Numbered from the stretch's first letter, positions 1 through 10,021 are shown. The stretch is DNA of 32,891 nt from an uncultured bacterium (GCA_903930455.1 CAIYYT010000111.1:1-32891), one strand, 5' to 3'. The notes: generated by a model from the sequence alone, not told the origin. Numbers and translations: made by a program.

Positions 1-1935
1 GCCCTCTACTACTGGATCTTTGGGCAGGCGCTTTTCATGCCGTTGCTTCTGCAGAGTGTCGTAGGCGCGTTTGCCTGCGTGATGGTCTACATAATTGCGC
101 GCCGCTACTACACCAACAAGATTGCGGTAACGGCAGGTTTGGCGGCGGCACTTTGTGGCCCGCTGATCTTCTTTGGCTCTGAACTGCTCCCCTTCACGCT
201 GGCACTCACTTTGAATCTGATCGCAATTTGGCTGCTGACTATCTACGAAGAGAGTCGAAAGCGGTCTAAACTGCTAACCGCCGGACTGTTGCTCGGACTA
301 TCAGCCGCGGCACATCCAGCAATCCTACTTTTCGCGCCGATAGTCGTGCTGTGGATTCACCAACGGTTGTCGGAAAATCGACAGGAGTGGATCAAGCAGA
401 CAATACCTTTTGTGATTGGTATCCTGATTATTCTTGTACCGGTAGCTGCGCACAACGTTATCGCAGGTGGCGAAGCAGTTGTCTATGAGACGTATGGCGG
501 CGTTAGTTTCGGAGCCGGCAACAACGCTCAGGCTGACGGCGGGAAGCCGGTTCTGCCGGGTGCGGTCTCCGATGCGCAGCCGGGCATCGACGTAGCTTCT
601 GCGCTTGCCAGCCAGCAGACGGGAAGGGAATTGACGGCGACCGAGACCGGCAGCTATTGGCTAAAACAAGGATTCAAGTACATCTTCACCCATCCGCTGT
701 CGTGGATCGGACTTCAAATGCGCAAAGTTGCCTATCTGATCACCGGCTACGAAATTCCAAAGGATAAGCAGATCTACTTCTTCGCCAAGCAAAGCGGTGT
801 GCTCAGATATTTGTTGTGGGAGAAGCTGATCGCGTTTCCTTTCGGGATCCTGCTCCCCTTGGCGTTGCCCGCTCTGGCGGTCGGCTCCACCCTACGTCGC
901 AGCAAGAGGCAGTGTGTGCTCATTGGATATGTGCTCTCCTATGTCTTGATAATGCTTTTGTTTACTGTAACTTCGCGATATCGAGCGATGCTGGTGCCGA
1001 TCATTGCAGTCTGGTCTGCTGCGGGATTCTGGACGTTAGTCCAGCTATACAGAGAAGGCAGCTACAGCAAATTTTATCGCTGGTTGGCAGCATTGGTTGT
1101 CGCGCTGGTCGTGTGCAATGGCATTGCCTATATTCCCGGTTTATCGCCGCGAGTTAATGCAGATTTTGAGGGATTCATGTTTACGGGCAGCGCCTATTAC
1201 AGCGCGGGCAAATATGCCGATGCCGAAAAGGATTTTTACGAGGCGGCAACGCTCAATCCCCGTTCAGCGGCCGTCTTTACCAATCTGGGCGATGCCTGTG
1301 CCCGGCAGAGCAAAGACTCATTGGCCGTCGATTACTATCGGCGCGCAATGGCCATTGATCCAAACGATGATCGACCTAAACAGGCGGTGGCCGAAAACTA
1401 CCGCAAGCGCAACCGTATCAAGGAACTTGCGGACCTGGCGGTGACGGAGATCAAGAAAAACCCTCAAGCGGCTTGGGCATACCACGAATACGCCTATGTG
1501 CATATCAAGCTGGGAGAGTATGCCTTAGCTGCAGATCTATACGAAAAAGCGTTTGTGGCAGACACAACCGACTACGACGCGATCTTTCTCAAAGCGGGCT
1601 GCTATCTGGCTGTTGATATGCGCATGGAAGCGGCAGAGCAATATCAACGCTTCCTGAAGTATGTGCCGAACTCTGTGGAGGCGTATGCCAACCTGGGACA
1701 GGTCTACGCGCGACAGAACAAGTTGGATCTTGCTTTGGAGCAGTTCCAACGCGCCGCAAGTATGCAGCCGCAAAATCCGGCGGGGTATTTTAATCTGGCA
1801 TCAACTTATCTGCAGATGCGCGATTTCGCCAAAGCCGATGAGATGCTTAGCAAGACCGAGTCGCTCGATCCCAAATTCCCGAGCATCGCCGATGTCCGGC
1901 AAATGATTGTCAACGAACGGGCGAGGAAGAAGTAA
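1..1935 (+). CDS. Membrane glycosyltransferase (GT-C / PMT-ArnT type) with C-terminal TPR repeats, 5'-truncated
   Basis: The reading frame is open from base 1, so the N-terminus lies outside the window; an ATG at 37 is internal. The first ~350 visible residues are rich in hydrophobic segments, with motifs such as YYTNKIAVTAGLAAALCGP and GSELLPFTLAL typical of GT39/ArnT-like polyprenyl-phosphate sugar transferases. A soluble loop follows at about residues 150-215, then more membrane segments. From about residue 380 to the end there are at least six TPR units (for example SAYYSAGKYADAEKDFYEAATLNP and AYANLGQVYARQNKLDLALEQFQRAASMQP). By family knowledge it would use a lipid-linked sugar at the periplasmic face; the TPRs probably bind a protein partner. 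The catalytic Asp of the first loop would be in the missing part. A short hairpin at 2008-2024 follows. Confidence 0.8.
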   Translation, partial: ALYYWIFGQALFMPLLLQSVVGAFACVMVYIIARRYYTNKIAVTAGLAAALCGPLIFFGSELLPFTLALTLNLIAIWLLTIYEESRKRSKLLTAGLLLGLSAAAHPAILLFAPIVVLWIHQRLSENRQEWIKQTIPFVIGILIILVPVAAHNVIAGGEAVVYETYGGVSFGAGNNAQADGGKPVLPGAVSDAQPGIDVASALASQQTGRELTATETGSYWLKQGFKYIFTHPLSWIGLQMRKVAYLITGYEIPKDKQIYFFAKQSGVLRYLLWEKLIAFPFGILLPLALPALAVGSTLRRSKRQCVLIGYVLSYVLIMLLFTVTSRYRAMLVPIIAVWSAAGFWTLVQLYREGSYSKFYRWLAALVVALVVCNGIAYIPGLSPRVNADFEGFMFTGSAYYSAGKYADAEKDFYEAATLNPRSAAVFTNLGDACARQSKDSLAVDYYRRAMAIDPNDDRPKQAVAENYRKRNRIKELADLAVTEIKKNPQAAWAYHEYAYVHIKLGEYALAADLYEKAFVADTTDYDAIFLKAGCYLAVDMRMEAAEQYQRFLKYVPNSVEAYANLGQVYARQNKLDLALEQFQRAASMQPQNPAGYFNLASTYLQMRDFAKADEMLSKTESLDPKFPSIADVRQMIVNERARKK

Positions 1936-2003
1936 GCTTTCCTGTCTGCATAACATAAAGGCTTCCCCTATCCGAAGTCGATTGTTCGCTCGTAATTTCG
2001 CGC

Positions 2004-2032
2004 TTGCGCCTGACCTCGTCAGGCAGTATCAT
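2004..2032 (+). promoter_or_regulatory. Weak candidate promoter with a palindrome between -35 and -10
   Basis: TTGCGC (2004-2009) and TATCAT (2027-2032) are 17 bases apart. The space between is occupied by the perfect inverted repeat GCCTGAC-CTC-GTCAGGC (2008-2024), which could be an operator for the envelope unit beginning at 2077 or a hairpin ending the preceding transcript. The -35 matches the consensus poorly. Confidence 0.3.
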
Positions 2033-2076
2033 TGTCTCCAGAACTACGGCTTTGAGTTCGTGGGAGGGAGGTTCTT

Positions 2077-2715
2077 CTGAAACTCTGGTATTCAATCGTA
2101 TCGTTGGTAATCGCAATGACCTGCTGCGCTTTTTCGCAGACCAGAAGACCTGTCTACACGCTGTCCGGTGGTGTTGCCATCCCCTCGCAACCGTGGATTC
2201 TCAAGCATTACTGGGATGCGGGACTGCATGTCAGCGGAGGTGTGGGCTATCCACTCACGAAACATCTGACCGCCCGTGCGATGTTCAGCTACAGCCATTT
2301 CCCCTTTGACCCTGAAGCGGTAATTAAACACGATTCATACCTTGCCCCGTGGATCCGCGTGGATGGATACGCCTCAAAGGCTGTCACGGCAAGTCTCCAA
2401 CTCAAGTTCGACTTCGTGAACTCAACCAGAATGACGAAATTCATACCGTACTTGTTTGGCGGACCATGTTGGCACTACCAGATCATCGGTAAGTATGAGG
2501 AACTCTTCCGCTGGGTCTCGGACGATGATGAGTATTTGACGCGTTGGTTCGAGAAAAAGGTTTCCAGTTTGGGTCTGGAACTCGGGGTTGGACTTGAGTA
2601 TCGCATCTCCTCGCGATTGGGCGTTTTAGTCGAAGCCGCGAGAATCGTCGGTCTATCGGTAGAACCAAGTTGTGGTGCTGGTATTCCTGTCAGAGTAGGG
2701 TTGTCTTATCGTTGA
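2077..2715 (+). CDS. Small outer-membrane beta-barrel-like protein, probably CTG-initiated
   Basis: The protein is 212 residues if translation starts at CTG 2077. I chose this start because the strong Shine-Dalgarno run GGGAGGGAGG (2062-2071) sits five bases upstream, an in-frame stop lies at 2053, and only this start gives a whole signal peptide: basic Lys, hydrophobic core, AFSQ cleavage region. TTG 2104 and ATG 2116 would cut the signal. The mature part alternates hydrophobic and polar residues (GGVAIPSQPW, VSGGVGYPLT, LGLELGVGLEYRISSRLGVLVEA) and ends in GLSYR, as in OmpA/OmpX-like 8-strand barrels. Function is unknown. The next gene starts 10 bases after the stop with its Shine-Dalgarno overlapping this stop, so the two are co-transcribed. 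Confidence 0.65.
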   Translation: MKLWYSIVSLVIAMTCCAFSQTRRPVYTLSGGVAIPSQPWILKHYWDAGLHVSGGVGYPLTKHLTARAMFSYSHFPFDPEAVIKHDSYLAPWIRVDGYASKAVTASLQLKFDFVNSTRMTKFIPYLFGGPCWHYQIIGKYEELFRWVSDDDEYLTRWFEKKVSSLGLELGVGLEYRISSRLGVLVEAARIVGLSVEPSCGAGIPVRVGLSYR

Positions 2716-2725
2716 GGGGATTCTG

Positions 2726-3208
2726 ATGAACTCATACAGCTCACCATACGGTTTGGCGTTGGCCTTCTTGCTTCTCTTGTGTTGCTTGGGATGCAGCACA
2801 CACAGCACAGCACAGAAAAACGAGATCGACGACCTGCCACGAGCAGGTAGTTTCTCGTGGGTGAGCACCGCCGCAATCTACGACACGATCTCTGCAAAGA
2901 AGCCGGTGTCTGTGATGATCGTGGGTGCGTCTTGGTGCGGGTGGTGCAAATTGCTTAAAAGCAAGGCCCTCCGCGATTCCACCGTGATGGGCATGCTCGA
3001 TCAATGGTTTAACGCCTGCATCATCGATGGAAACTCAGACAGTATGATTGTCGTCGGGGATTCAACTATGAGTTGTTATGCGGCGGTGCGTGAGGTGTTC
3101 CACGTCGGCGGTTACCCGACTACGATCTTCTTCAATCACAAAGCCACAAAGTCAGTGTCCTACCCCGGCTACTATGAGCCCGACCAATATGCCAACCTGC
3201 TGTACTGA
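2726..3208 (+). CDS. Thioredoxin-fold lipoprotein with CGWC active site
   Basis: The 160-residue protein begins with a hydrophobic signal ending in a lipobox-like LLCCLGC (Cys at about residue 23), so it should be a lipid-anchored periplasmic protein. VGASWCGWCKLL carries the redox motif CxxC (CGWC), and GGYPTTIFF contains the cis-proline loop of the thioredoxin fold. It belongs to the thioredoxin-like/DUF255-type proteins that reduce or isomerise disulfides or carry out thiol exchange. ATG 2726 is preceded by GAGGGG overlapping the upstream stop. Operon partnership with the barrel protein suggests a role in folding or maintaining an envelope protein. It converges with the acyl-CoA synthetase gene. 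Confidence 0.75.
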   Translation: MNSYSSPYGLALAFLLLLCCLGCSTHSTAQKNEIDDLPRAGSFSWVSTAAIYDTISAKKPVSVMIVGASWCGWCKLLKSKALRDSTVMGMLDQWFNACIIDGNSDSMIVVGDSTMSCYAAVREVFHVGGYPTTIFFNHKATKSVSYPGYYEPDQYANLLY

Positions 3209-3270
3209 GCATATAATTCCTTGAAAGCTCAATAGCGAGGTATTCGTCCGCGGCAGTCTCGCAGGGTACC

Positions 3271-5388
3271 CTACTTCCCTTTCGCCAACACAAACCTTGC
3301 ATCAACAGCTTTAGTGGCGTGTTCATCGGCGGAGACGATAAAGGGATTGATATCGATCTCGGCGAAGTCTGGGAAATCGAGCACCAATTGCGACAACTTG
3401 AGAATTGAGTCTTCCACTGAAGCGATGTTGACCGGTTTTGACCCACGGAAACCGGTAAGCAGTTTGTAGCCCTTGAGTGATTCTATCATGTCGCGAGCAT
3501 CAAGATCAGTCAAGGGCGCAATCCGGAAAGAGACATCTTTCATAACCTCAACATAGATACCACCGAGACCGAACATGATCAATGCTCCAAAAGACGGGTC
3601 GGTGGTCATGCCGATTACGGTCTCGACACCGCCGGTGATCATCTCCTGCACGACAACCGAAAACTGCTCCTTGCTCTTCGGGAAAGCCTTGGTGATGCGT
3701 TTTTCCATATCGGCATAAGCGCTGACCACTTCCGCTGGCGTGCGCAGATCAACCGCGACTGCACCGTATTCGGTTTTGTGAAGGATAAATGGCGTATTGA
3801 CTTTGATCACAACCGGCCCACCAATCTTGGCGGCGATTCTGCCGGCCTCTTCCTTGCTGAAAGCATACTTGTATGAAGCGACAGGAATCTGATAGCAACT
3901 CAGTATCTGAAGCGCTTCGTCACCGATGACGGCCTCTTTCTGTTCCTGCCGGTTCTTCTTGATGATCGCAGCAACCTTCTTTTTGTCCCCCACGACCTTG
4001 ACCAGCGATCCCTCGGGGCGCGACAACCAGCGACGATACTTGTCAATCAGAGCCAGCGTAGTCGCGGCCGATTCGGGGAAAATCATTGCCGGAATGCCAT
4101 GCTCCTTAAGCCGCTCGAAAGCACCGGTGCCGTAAGTGACTCCCATAAAGCAGGCGTATAGCGGCAGTTTGGTGATCTTCGAGGTTTCGATGATTGCGTC
4201 AGCCACCAGAGTTTGATCAATTGTCACCGGCGGTACGCAGATCGCAATGACCGAATCGATATTGGGATCCTTTACGACATGCGAAAGCGCCTTCTTGAAC
4301 TCGACACCGGTGGCGCCGGCAACGAGATCAAGGGGATTGTTTACCGCCGTCCCCGGAGGCAAAATCGGCTGGATGGCGCTGACTGTCTTAGGCGAAAATT
4401 CCGGCAGTTTCATACCGGCGCCGATCAGAGCGTCGGTCGCGAGAATACCGGGCCCTCCCGCGTTGGTAACAATCGCTACACGGTTGCCCTTGGGCACAGG
4501 CATTTTGGCCAAAGCGTTGGCGACATCGAACATTTCCTCGATTGTGTTGACACGGACAATGCCGGTCTGCTCGAACAGCGCCTCGACCGAAACATCCAAT
4601 CCCGCCAGCGCGCCGGTGTGCGAGGAGGCCGCGGCGGCGCCTTTGGTGGTCTTGCCGGACTTTACGATGACGATCGGTTTGTTGCGGGTGATGCGACGCG
4701 CCAGCGTCGTGAAGCCGCGCGGATCGGCGAAATTTTCCAGATATAGAAGAATGACCTCGACAGTCGGATCATCCCCCCAGTATTCGAGCATATCGTTTTC
4801 ATTGATGTCGGCCTTGTTGCCGATCGAGGCGAACATCGAGATGCCAATACGCACGTCCTGTGCTTGCGCCAGAATAGCCTCCCCCATCGCCCCCGATTGC
4901 GAAATCAGTCCTATTTTTCCGAAACTGGGGCGAAGTTTGGAGAAAGTGGCGTCGAGATGTACTCTGGGGTCGGCGTTGATAATACCGAAACAGTTGGGGC
5001 CGACCATGCGCATGCCGTACTTATTGACCATCTCCAATACTTTCAATTCCAGTTCAGCGCCGGCGTGACCGGTCTCTTTGAAACCTGCAGTGATCATCAG
5101 GATTCCCTTGACCCCCTTCTCACCACACTGCGCTAGCACATCGAGAGTATGTTCCTTGGACACGACGATGACCGCCAGATCGACCTGATCGGGAACATCG
5201 AGAATAGTCGAATAGCATTTGATCGAATGAATCACCGATTTGGTTGGATTGACCGGAAAGACTTTGCCCTCGAACTCGTAGTCGATAATGTTGTGCAGCA
5301 GTTCGCGGCCGATTGACCCCTTGCGATTGGTGGCGCCGATAACGGCGATTGACTGGGGTCTAAAGATAAAGTCGAGTTTCCCTTTCAC
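3271..5388 (-). CDS. ADP-forming acetyl/acyl-CoA synthetase, fused alpha-beta subunits
   Basis: This 705-residue protein has the alpha-then-beta order of fused ACD enzymes: a CoA-binding Rossmann domain (residues 8-135, IAVIGATNRKGSIGREL), a ligase-CoA domain (about 155-460), and an ATP-grasp domain (about 490-705, GPVVIKVNTPFILHKTEYGAV; IDINPFIVS). The catalytic phospho-His motif SSHTGALAG places His at residue 257, as expected for the family. The enzyme interconverts acyl-CoA + ADP + Pi with acid + ATP + CoA, conserving energy in fermentation or amino-acid degradation; the acyl specificity cannot be read from the sequence. Protein lysine acetyltransferases share these domains but add a GNAT domain, absent here. 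The start is GTG 5388 with AAGGACAGG upstream. It is a single gene with its own promoter. Confidence 0.88.
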   Translation of the reverse strand: MKGKLDFIFRPQSIAVIGATNRKGSIGRELLHNIIDYEFEGKVFPVNPTKSVIHSIKCYSTILDVPDQVDLAVIVVSKEHTLDVLAQCGEKGVKGILMITAGFKETGHAGAELELKVLEMVNKYGMRMVGPNCFGIINADPRVHLDATFSKLRPSFGKIGLISQSGAMGEAILAQAQDVRIGISMFASIGNKADINENDMLEYWGDDPTVEVILLYLENFADPRGFTTLARRITRNKPIVIVKSGKTTKGAAAASSHTGALAGLDVSVEALFEQTGIVRVNTIEEMFDVANALAKMPVPKGNRVAIVTNAGGPGILATDALIGAGMKLPEFSPKTVSAIQPILPPGTAVNNPLDLVAGATGVEFKKALSHVVKDPNIDSVIAICVPPVTIDQTLVADAIIETSKITKLPLYACFMGVTYGTGAFERLKEHGIPAMIFPESAATTLALIDKYRRWLSRPEGSLVKVVGDKKKVAAIIKKNRQEQKEAVIGDEALQILSCYQIPVASYKYAFSKEEAGRIAAKIGGPVVIKVNTPFILHKTEYGAVAVDLRTPAEVVSAYADMEKRITKAFPKSKEQFSVVVQEMITGGVETVIGMTTDPSFGALIMFGLGGIYVEVMKDVSFRIAPLTDLDARDMIESLKGYKLLTGFRGSKPVNIASVEDSILKLSQLVLDFPDFAEIDINPFIVSADEHATKAVDARFVLAKGK

Positions 5389-5423
5389 GATCCTGTCCTT
5401 TCGTACAGACGCATTTCGTCGAG

Positions 5424-5452
5424 ATTATACGCGAGGAAATGGCGAAAGGCAA
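5424..5452 (-). promoter_or_regulatory. Sigma-70-type promoter of the acyl-CoA synthetase gene
   Basis: On the minus strand TTGCCT (5452-5447) and a perfect TATAAT (5429-5424) are 17 bases apart, about 35 bases upstream of GTG 5388. Confidence 0.55.
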
Positions 5453-5544
5453 GGTGAATGTTGGGGGTCAATGCGTACCACATTACCCCGGGGCGAAGGC
5501 GCATTTGTTTCGTTTCAAACTTGAATGCGGTGCTAAGAAAAAAC

Positions 5545-5573
5545 TTGACTGCCCATATTAAAACAATCATACT
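5545..5573 (+). promoter_or_regulatory. Candidate promoter of the AIPR-like gene
   Basis: TTGACT (5545-5550) and CATACT (5568-5573) are separated by 17 bases. The leader then contains a small hairpin TAGGC-TATCG-GCCTA (5608-5622) before the Shine-Dalgarno GGAGGT at 5651. A second -35-like TTGACG occurs at 5578. Confidence 0.4.
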
Positions 5574-5660
5574 GCCCTTGACGTTGCAGAACGCGCGTCA
5601 CGTATCTTAGGCTATCGGCCTAGATGCGGAGTTCAAGAATCTCTTAACTCGGAGGTCATT

Positions 5661-6845
5661 ATGACCAAGCTTACGTTTCCTGTCCTCTCTTTCAGGCACA
5701 TCGACACACAGAATATTAACCCTGGCCTGAAGAATTATTATGCAGTCGTAAACACGAGGGATTTGCCTGATCTCACAGGCTGGCGAAAGATCAATGTACG
5801 CGATCCCAAGCTAAAAGGTGCTGTTCCTCATGCGATCAGGACTAGCTTTCGCGAGAAGCCAGATATGTTCATATTTATGAACCGCGGAATAGTCCTCTCG
5901 GTAGCTTCGGCTTCATTCGACAATAAGTCATCGCGAGTCACACTCGAGCTCAAGGATCCCGATCTGCACGGCCTTCTTGACGGGGGACACACGTACAACA
6001 TCATGCTTGAAGAAAGAGTGGATCAGTCGATCGAACAGTTTGTCAAAGTAGAAATGTTGGAAGGTCTTTCTCACGAAGATATCACCCAGATTGTCGATGC
6101 GAGGAATACTTCTAATCAAGTTCGGGACGAGAGCTTGATGAACCTTGCAGGTGATTTTGAGAAGTTGAAGAAAGCACTTGACGGTGCTCCCTACGTTGAG
6201 TCAATAGCGTTCAAAGAATACGAGCTTGACAAAGATGGGGACCCGAGACCTATCGATGTTAGAGAGGTTATTGCTATTCTCACTGCATTTGATCGAGACC
6301 ATTTCGACGACAAAGTGCAACCAATAAACACTTACAGATCTAAGGCCGCCTGCCTCAAGCACTTCAAAGAGCATTCCCAATCGTACAAGAAAATCTACCC
6401 GCTAGCTAGAGAGATATTGGAGCTCTATGATCATATTCAAGAGAAGCTGCCGGAACTCTACAATCAGGTAAGGGGCCAGACCGGCGATGTCTCCGGCGGG
6501 AAATTTGGCAAACTGACAGGCGTTACCTTTCATGCGAAGTTTCCAAAGACCCATAACGACTTGTTATTTCTCGACAAGAAGACAATGTATGGTGTGCCAG
6601 ATGGCTTCACTTATCCGATCTTGGGCGCATTCAGGGCTCTCCTAGAGGAAAAGAACGGAAGATATGTCTGGGGTAAAAACCTGCATCCCGTCGTCCTGCT
6701 CAACGGGGAACTCGGGTTGAAACTTGCGGACACTATAGGAAACTTCGCGTTGGATGCCAAAAATCCCTCAAAGACCGGCAAGTCTCCGCTAGTGTGGCAG
6801 GCTTGTTATCAATCGGTTCAGGTGGCGTACCTTACGGCGAAGTAG
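5661..6845 (+). CDS. AIPR-like (abortive infection phage resistance) family protein
   Basis: The protein has 394 residues, starts at ATG 5661 and has GGAGGT upstream. In order I see FMNRGIVLSVASASFD, LLDGGHTYNI and VDARNTSNQVRDESLMNL. They match in order and spacing the AIPR hallmarks: an 'NNGI' strand, the 'VNGxQT / DGxHT' turn and the 'ATNxQxxV' helix. AIPR proteins are found in defence islands and next to phage genes; their biochemical activity is not firmly known to me. This copy is shorter than classical AIPR proteins. By eye the gene looks more A+T-rich than its neighbours, consistent with transfer. It is followed by a DUF5131 gene with its own promoter. Family assignment is by motif, not by search. 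Confidence 0.6.
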   Translation: MTKLTFPVLSFRHIDTQNINPGLKNYYAVVNTRDLPDLTGWRKINVRDPKLKGAVPHAIRTSFREKPDMFIFMNRGIVLSVASASFDNKSSRVTLELKDPDLHGLLDGGHTYNIMLEERVDQSIEQFVKVEMLEGLSHEDITQIVDARNTSNQVRDESLMNLAGDFEKLKKALDGAPYVESIAFKEYELDKDGDPRPIDVREVIAILTAFDRDHFDDKVQPINTYRSKAACLKHFKEHSQSYKKIYPLAREILELYDHIQEKLPELYNQVRGQTGDVSGGKFGKLTGVTFHAKFPKTHNDLLFLDKKTMYGVPDGFTYPILGAFRALLEEKNGRYVWGKNLHPVVLLNGELGLKLADTIGNFALDAKNPSKTGKSPLVWQACYQSVQVAYLTAK

Positions 6846-6850
6846 CCATG

Positions 6851-6871
6851 AGTGAGCATGCTCACTATAAT
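6851..6871 (+). promoter_or_regulatory. 16-bp perfect palindrome overlapping a TATAAT -10 box
   Basis: AGTGAGCATGCTCACT (6851-6866) is a perfect palindrome; its last base is the first base of a consensus TATAAT (6866-6871). No good -35 lies 17 bases upstream, so this looks like an activator- or repressor-controlled promoter for the DUF5131 gene. Predicted transcription start is near 6878. Confidence 0.5.
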
Positions 6872-6878
6872 TAAGTGC

Positions 6879-6914
6879 ATCGCGCCGCCAACTTGTGGAA
6901 AGTGGCGGCGCGAT
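6879..6914 (+). promoter_or_regulatory. Strong hairpin in the 5' leader of the DUF5131 gene
   Basis: ATCGCGCCGCCA (6879-6890) and TGGCGGCGCGAT (6903-6914) form a perfect 12-bp GC-rich stem with a 12-base loop. No T-run follows, so it is a poor terminator. It lies between the predicted transcription start and the Shine-Dalgarno (6919-6923), suggesting control of translation or mRNA stability. Confidence 0.5.
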
Positions 6915-6927
6915 CTTAAGAGGTAAT

Positions 6928-7653
6928 TTGGCCAAATCATCAATCGAATGGACTGAATCAACCTGGAACCCGTTGACGGGTTGTACCAAGGTTAGCGACG
7001 GGTGTAAGCATTGCTATGCCGAACGGATGGCGCGGCGACTTAAGGCCATGGGGCAGGCGAATTATGCCAACGGGTTCAAGTTGACGATGCATCCGCACGT
7101 GCTGGAGAAACCGCTATTGTGGAAATCACCGCAGATGATCTTTGTCAATTCGATGAGCGATCTCTTTCATCCGGAAGTACCTGCTTCGTACATCATGCAA
7201 GTGTTTGACACCATGCGCCGCGCCCACTGGCACACGTTTCAGGTACTGACCAAACGCGCTAAACGGCTGCCTAAACTTGATCCGCGAATCGACTGGCCGC
7301 CCAACGTCTGGATAGGAGTCAGTGTCGAAAATGAAGAAGTGCAATGGCGGATCGATTGCCTACGAGAGACACATGCCCGAACCAAGTTCCTGTCGCTGGA
7401 ACCGCTGCTTGGACCTTTGCCTAACCTGAATCTAGAAGGCATTGATTGGGTCATCGTTGGCGGCGAGTCGGGGCCGAAAGCGCGACCAATGGATCAGTCC
7501 TGGGTGAGTGATATCCGCGATCAGTGCGTTGCTGCCAGCGTGCCGTTCTTCTTCAAGCAATGGGGCGGTGTCCAGAAGAAGCGTAATGGTCGTCTTCTCG
7601 ATGGCCGAACTTGGGACGAACTGCCGAAAAGCTGCCGGATCCACGCTGCCTGA
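6928..7653 (+). CDS. DUF5131 / phage Gp37-Gp68 family protein
   Basis: The 241-residue protein probably starts at TTG 6928: AGAGG lies five bases upstream and the family's usual N-terminus ([18 protein letters not shown]) begins there. The three cysteines C19, C26 and C29 in [18 protein letters not shown] form a compact C-x6-C-x2-C cluster like an Fe-S or radical-SAM-type ligand set. Later hallmarks are [52 protein letters not shown] and FFFKQWGG. The family occurs in phages and mobile elements, often beside a 'three-Cys-motif partner' (TcmP) gene; no such partner is visible here, the neighbour being an AIPR-like gene. The reaction is unknown to me. Confidence 0.85.
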   Translation: MAKSSIEWTESTWNPLTGCTKVSDGCKHCYAERMARRLKAMGQANYANGFKLTMHPHVLEKPLLWKSPQMIFVNSMSDLFHPEVPASYIMQVFDTMRRAHWHTFQVLTKRAKRLPKLDPRIDWPPNVWIGVSVENEEVQWRIDCLRETHARTKFLSLEPLLGPLPNLNLEGIDWVIVGGESGPKARPMDQSWVSDIRDQCVAASVPFFFKQWGGVQKKRNGRLLDGRTWDELPKSCRIHAA

Positions 7654-7732
7654 CGCCTGAGTCTGTCCAAAATTCCCTTACCAGCCGATAAAGAATTTCG
7701 TATTGTAGCAGTCAAAACAATGCGGGTTCCGG

Positions 7733-7807
7733 TGTAGGGACAGCCCTTGCAGCTGTCCGGTGATGATAGACGAACACGGTCGCGCAACCGCAAGGGTTGC
7801 GCCTACA
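7733..7807. repeat. REP/MITE-like composite palindromic element upstream of glnS
   Basis: The element is bounded by TGTAGG (7733-7738) and CCTACA (7802-7807). Inside are two hairpins: GGACAGC/GCTGTCC (7738-7758) and GCGCAACC/GGTTGCGC (7782-7802). The cloverleaf-like layout is typical of non-autonomous palindromic repeats dispersed between genes. Only one copy lies in this window. Confidence 0.55.
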
Positions 7808-7841
7808 AAAGACGAGAACAGGAAACGGAAGGTAAATAGAT

Positions 7842-9527
<1,686 letters not shown>

Positions 9528-9579
9528 CAATATAGATGCTGTCAAGAATCCTTTCCTGACGGCACTTGATTTCTACTTC

Positions 9580-9981
9580 ATGCCCAAACGCTTCGAACGT
9601 AGCGGACTCGTCTACAAGATGCTGGGGGTCGAAATCTTCAAGCAGGTGATACTGGCAACTGTTGGCAGATTTGTGAGCCTACTCAGGAAGCGCGAGGCGC
9701 TATACACCTATTTTGTAACCAGTCCCCTATCCATTAAATCCATCGAGAGAACCGAAGCATGGTCGCGATTCAATGAAATCGTGCACCTCGTCCTGATCTT
9801 CATCACGTTCTTCATTGGGCGCACCATCTACTTGAAGGGATACAAATCCGGCGCTGTGCTACTGGGATTAGGAGTCCTGCTTAACATCTATCTTGTAATG
9901 CTGCAACGCTACAACCGGCTGAAGCTGGTGAGGATGATGGAACTGTTGGAACGGCGCGCGAAAAAGACTCTGAGCGGATAA
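9580..9981 (+). CDS. Small membrane protein resembling CrtO-type glycosyl-carotenoid acyltransferase
   Basis: The 133-residue protein begins with KRFERSGLVYKMLGVEIFKQ, has two or three hydrophobic segments (about residues 65-82 and 88-108) and ends with VMLQRYNRLKL. The opening 'R-F-E-x-S-G-x-x-Y-x-x-L-G-V-x-x-F' and closing 'MLQRYNR' patterns resemble the glycosyl-4,4'-diaponeurosporenoate acyltransferase (CrtO) family. The middle is shortened relative to what I recall, and no carotenoid gene is nearby, so the substrate is open. No clear Shine-Dalgarno precedes ATG 9580; it begins 52 bases after glnS and may be co-transcribed. A GC-rich hairpin follows. Confidence 0.5.
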   Translation: MPKRFERSGLVYKMLGVEIFKQVILATVGRFVSLLRKREALYTYFVTSPLSIKSIERTEAWSRFNEIVHLVLIFITFFIGRTIYLKGYKSGAVLLGLGVLLNIYLVMLQRYNRLKLVRMMELLERRAKKTLSG

Positions 9982-9995
9982 CCGAGCAACGAGCA

Positions 9996-10021
9996 AGGCG
10001 GCTCCCTCTCGGCAGCCGCCT
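9996..10021 (+). terminator. Hairpin after the CrtO-like gene
   Basis: AGGCGGCT (9996-10003) and AGCCGCCT (10014-10021) form a perfect 8-bp stem 14 bases after the stop codon. There is no T-run, so termination would be weak or Rho-assisted. Confidence 0.4.
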
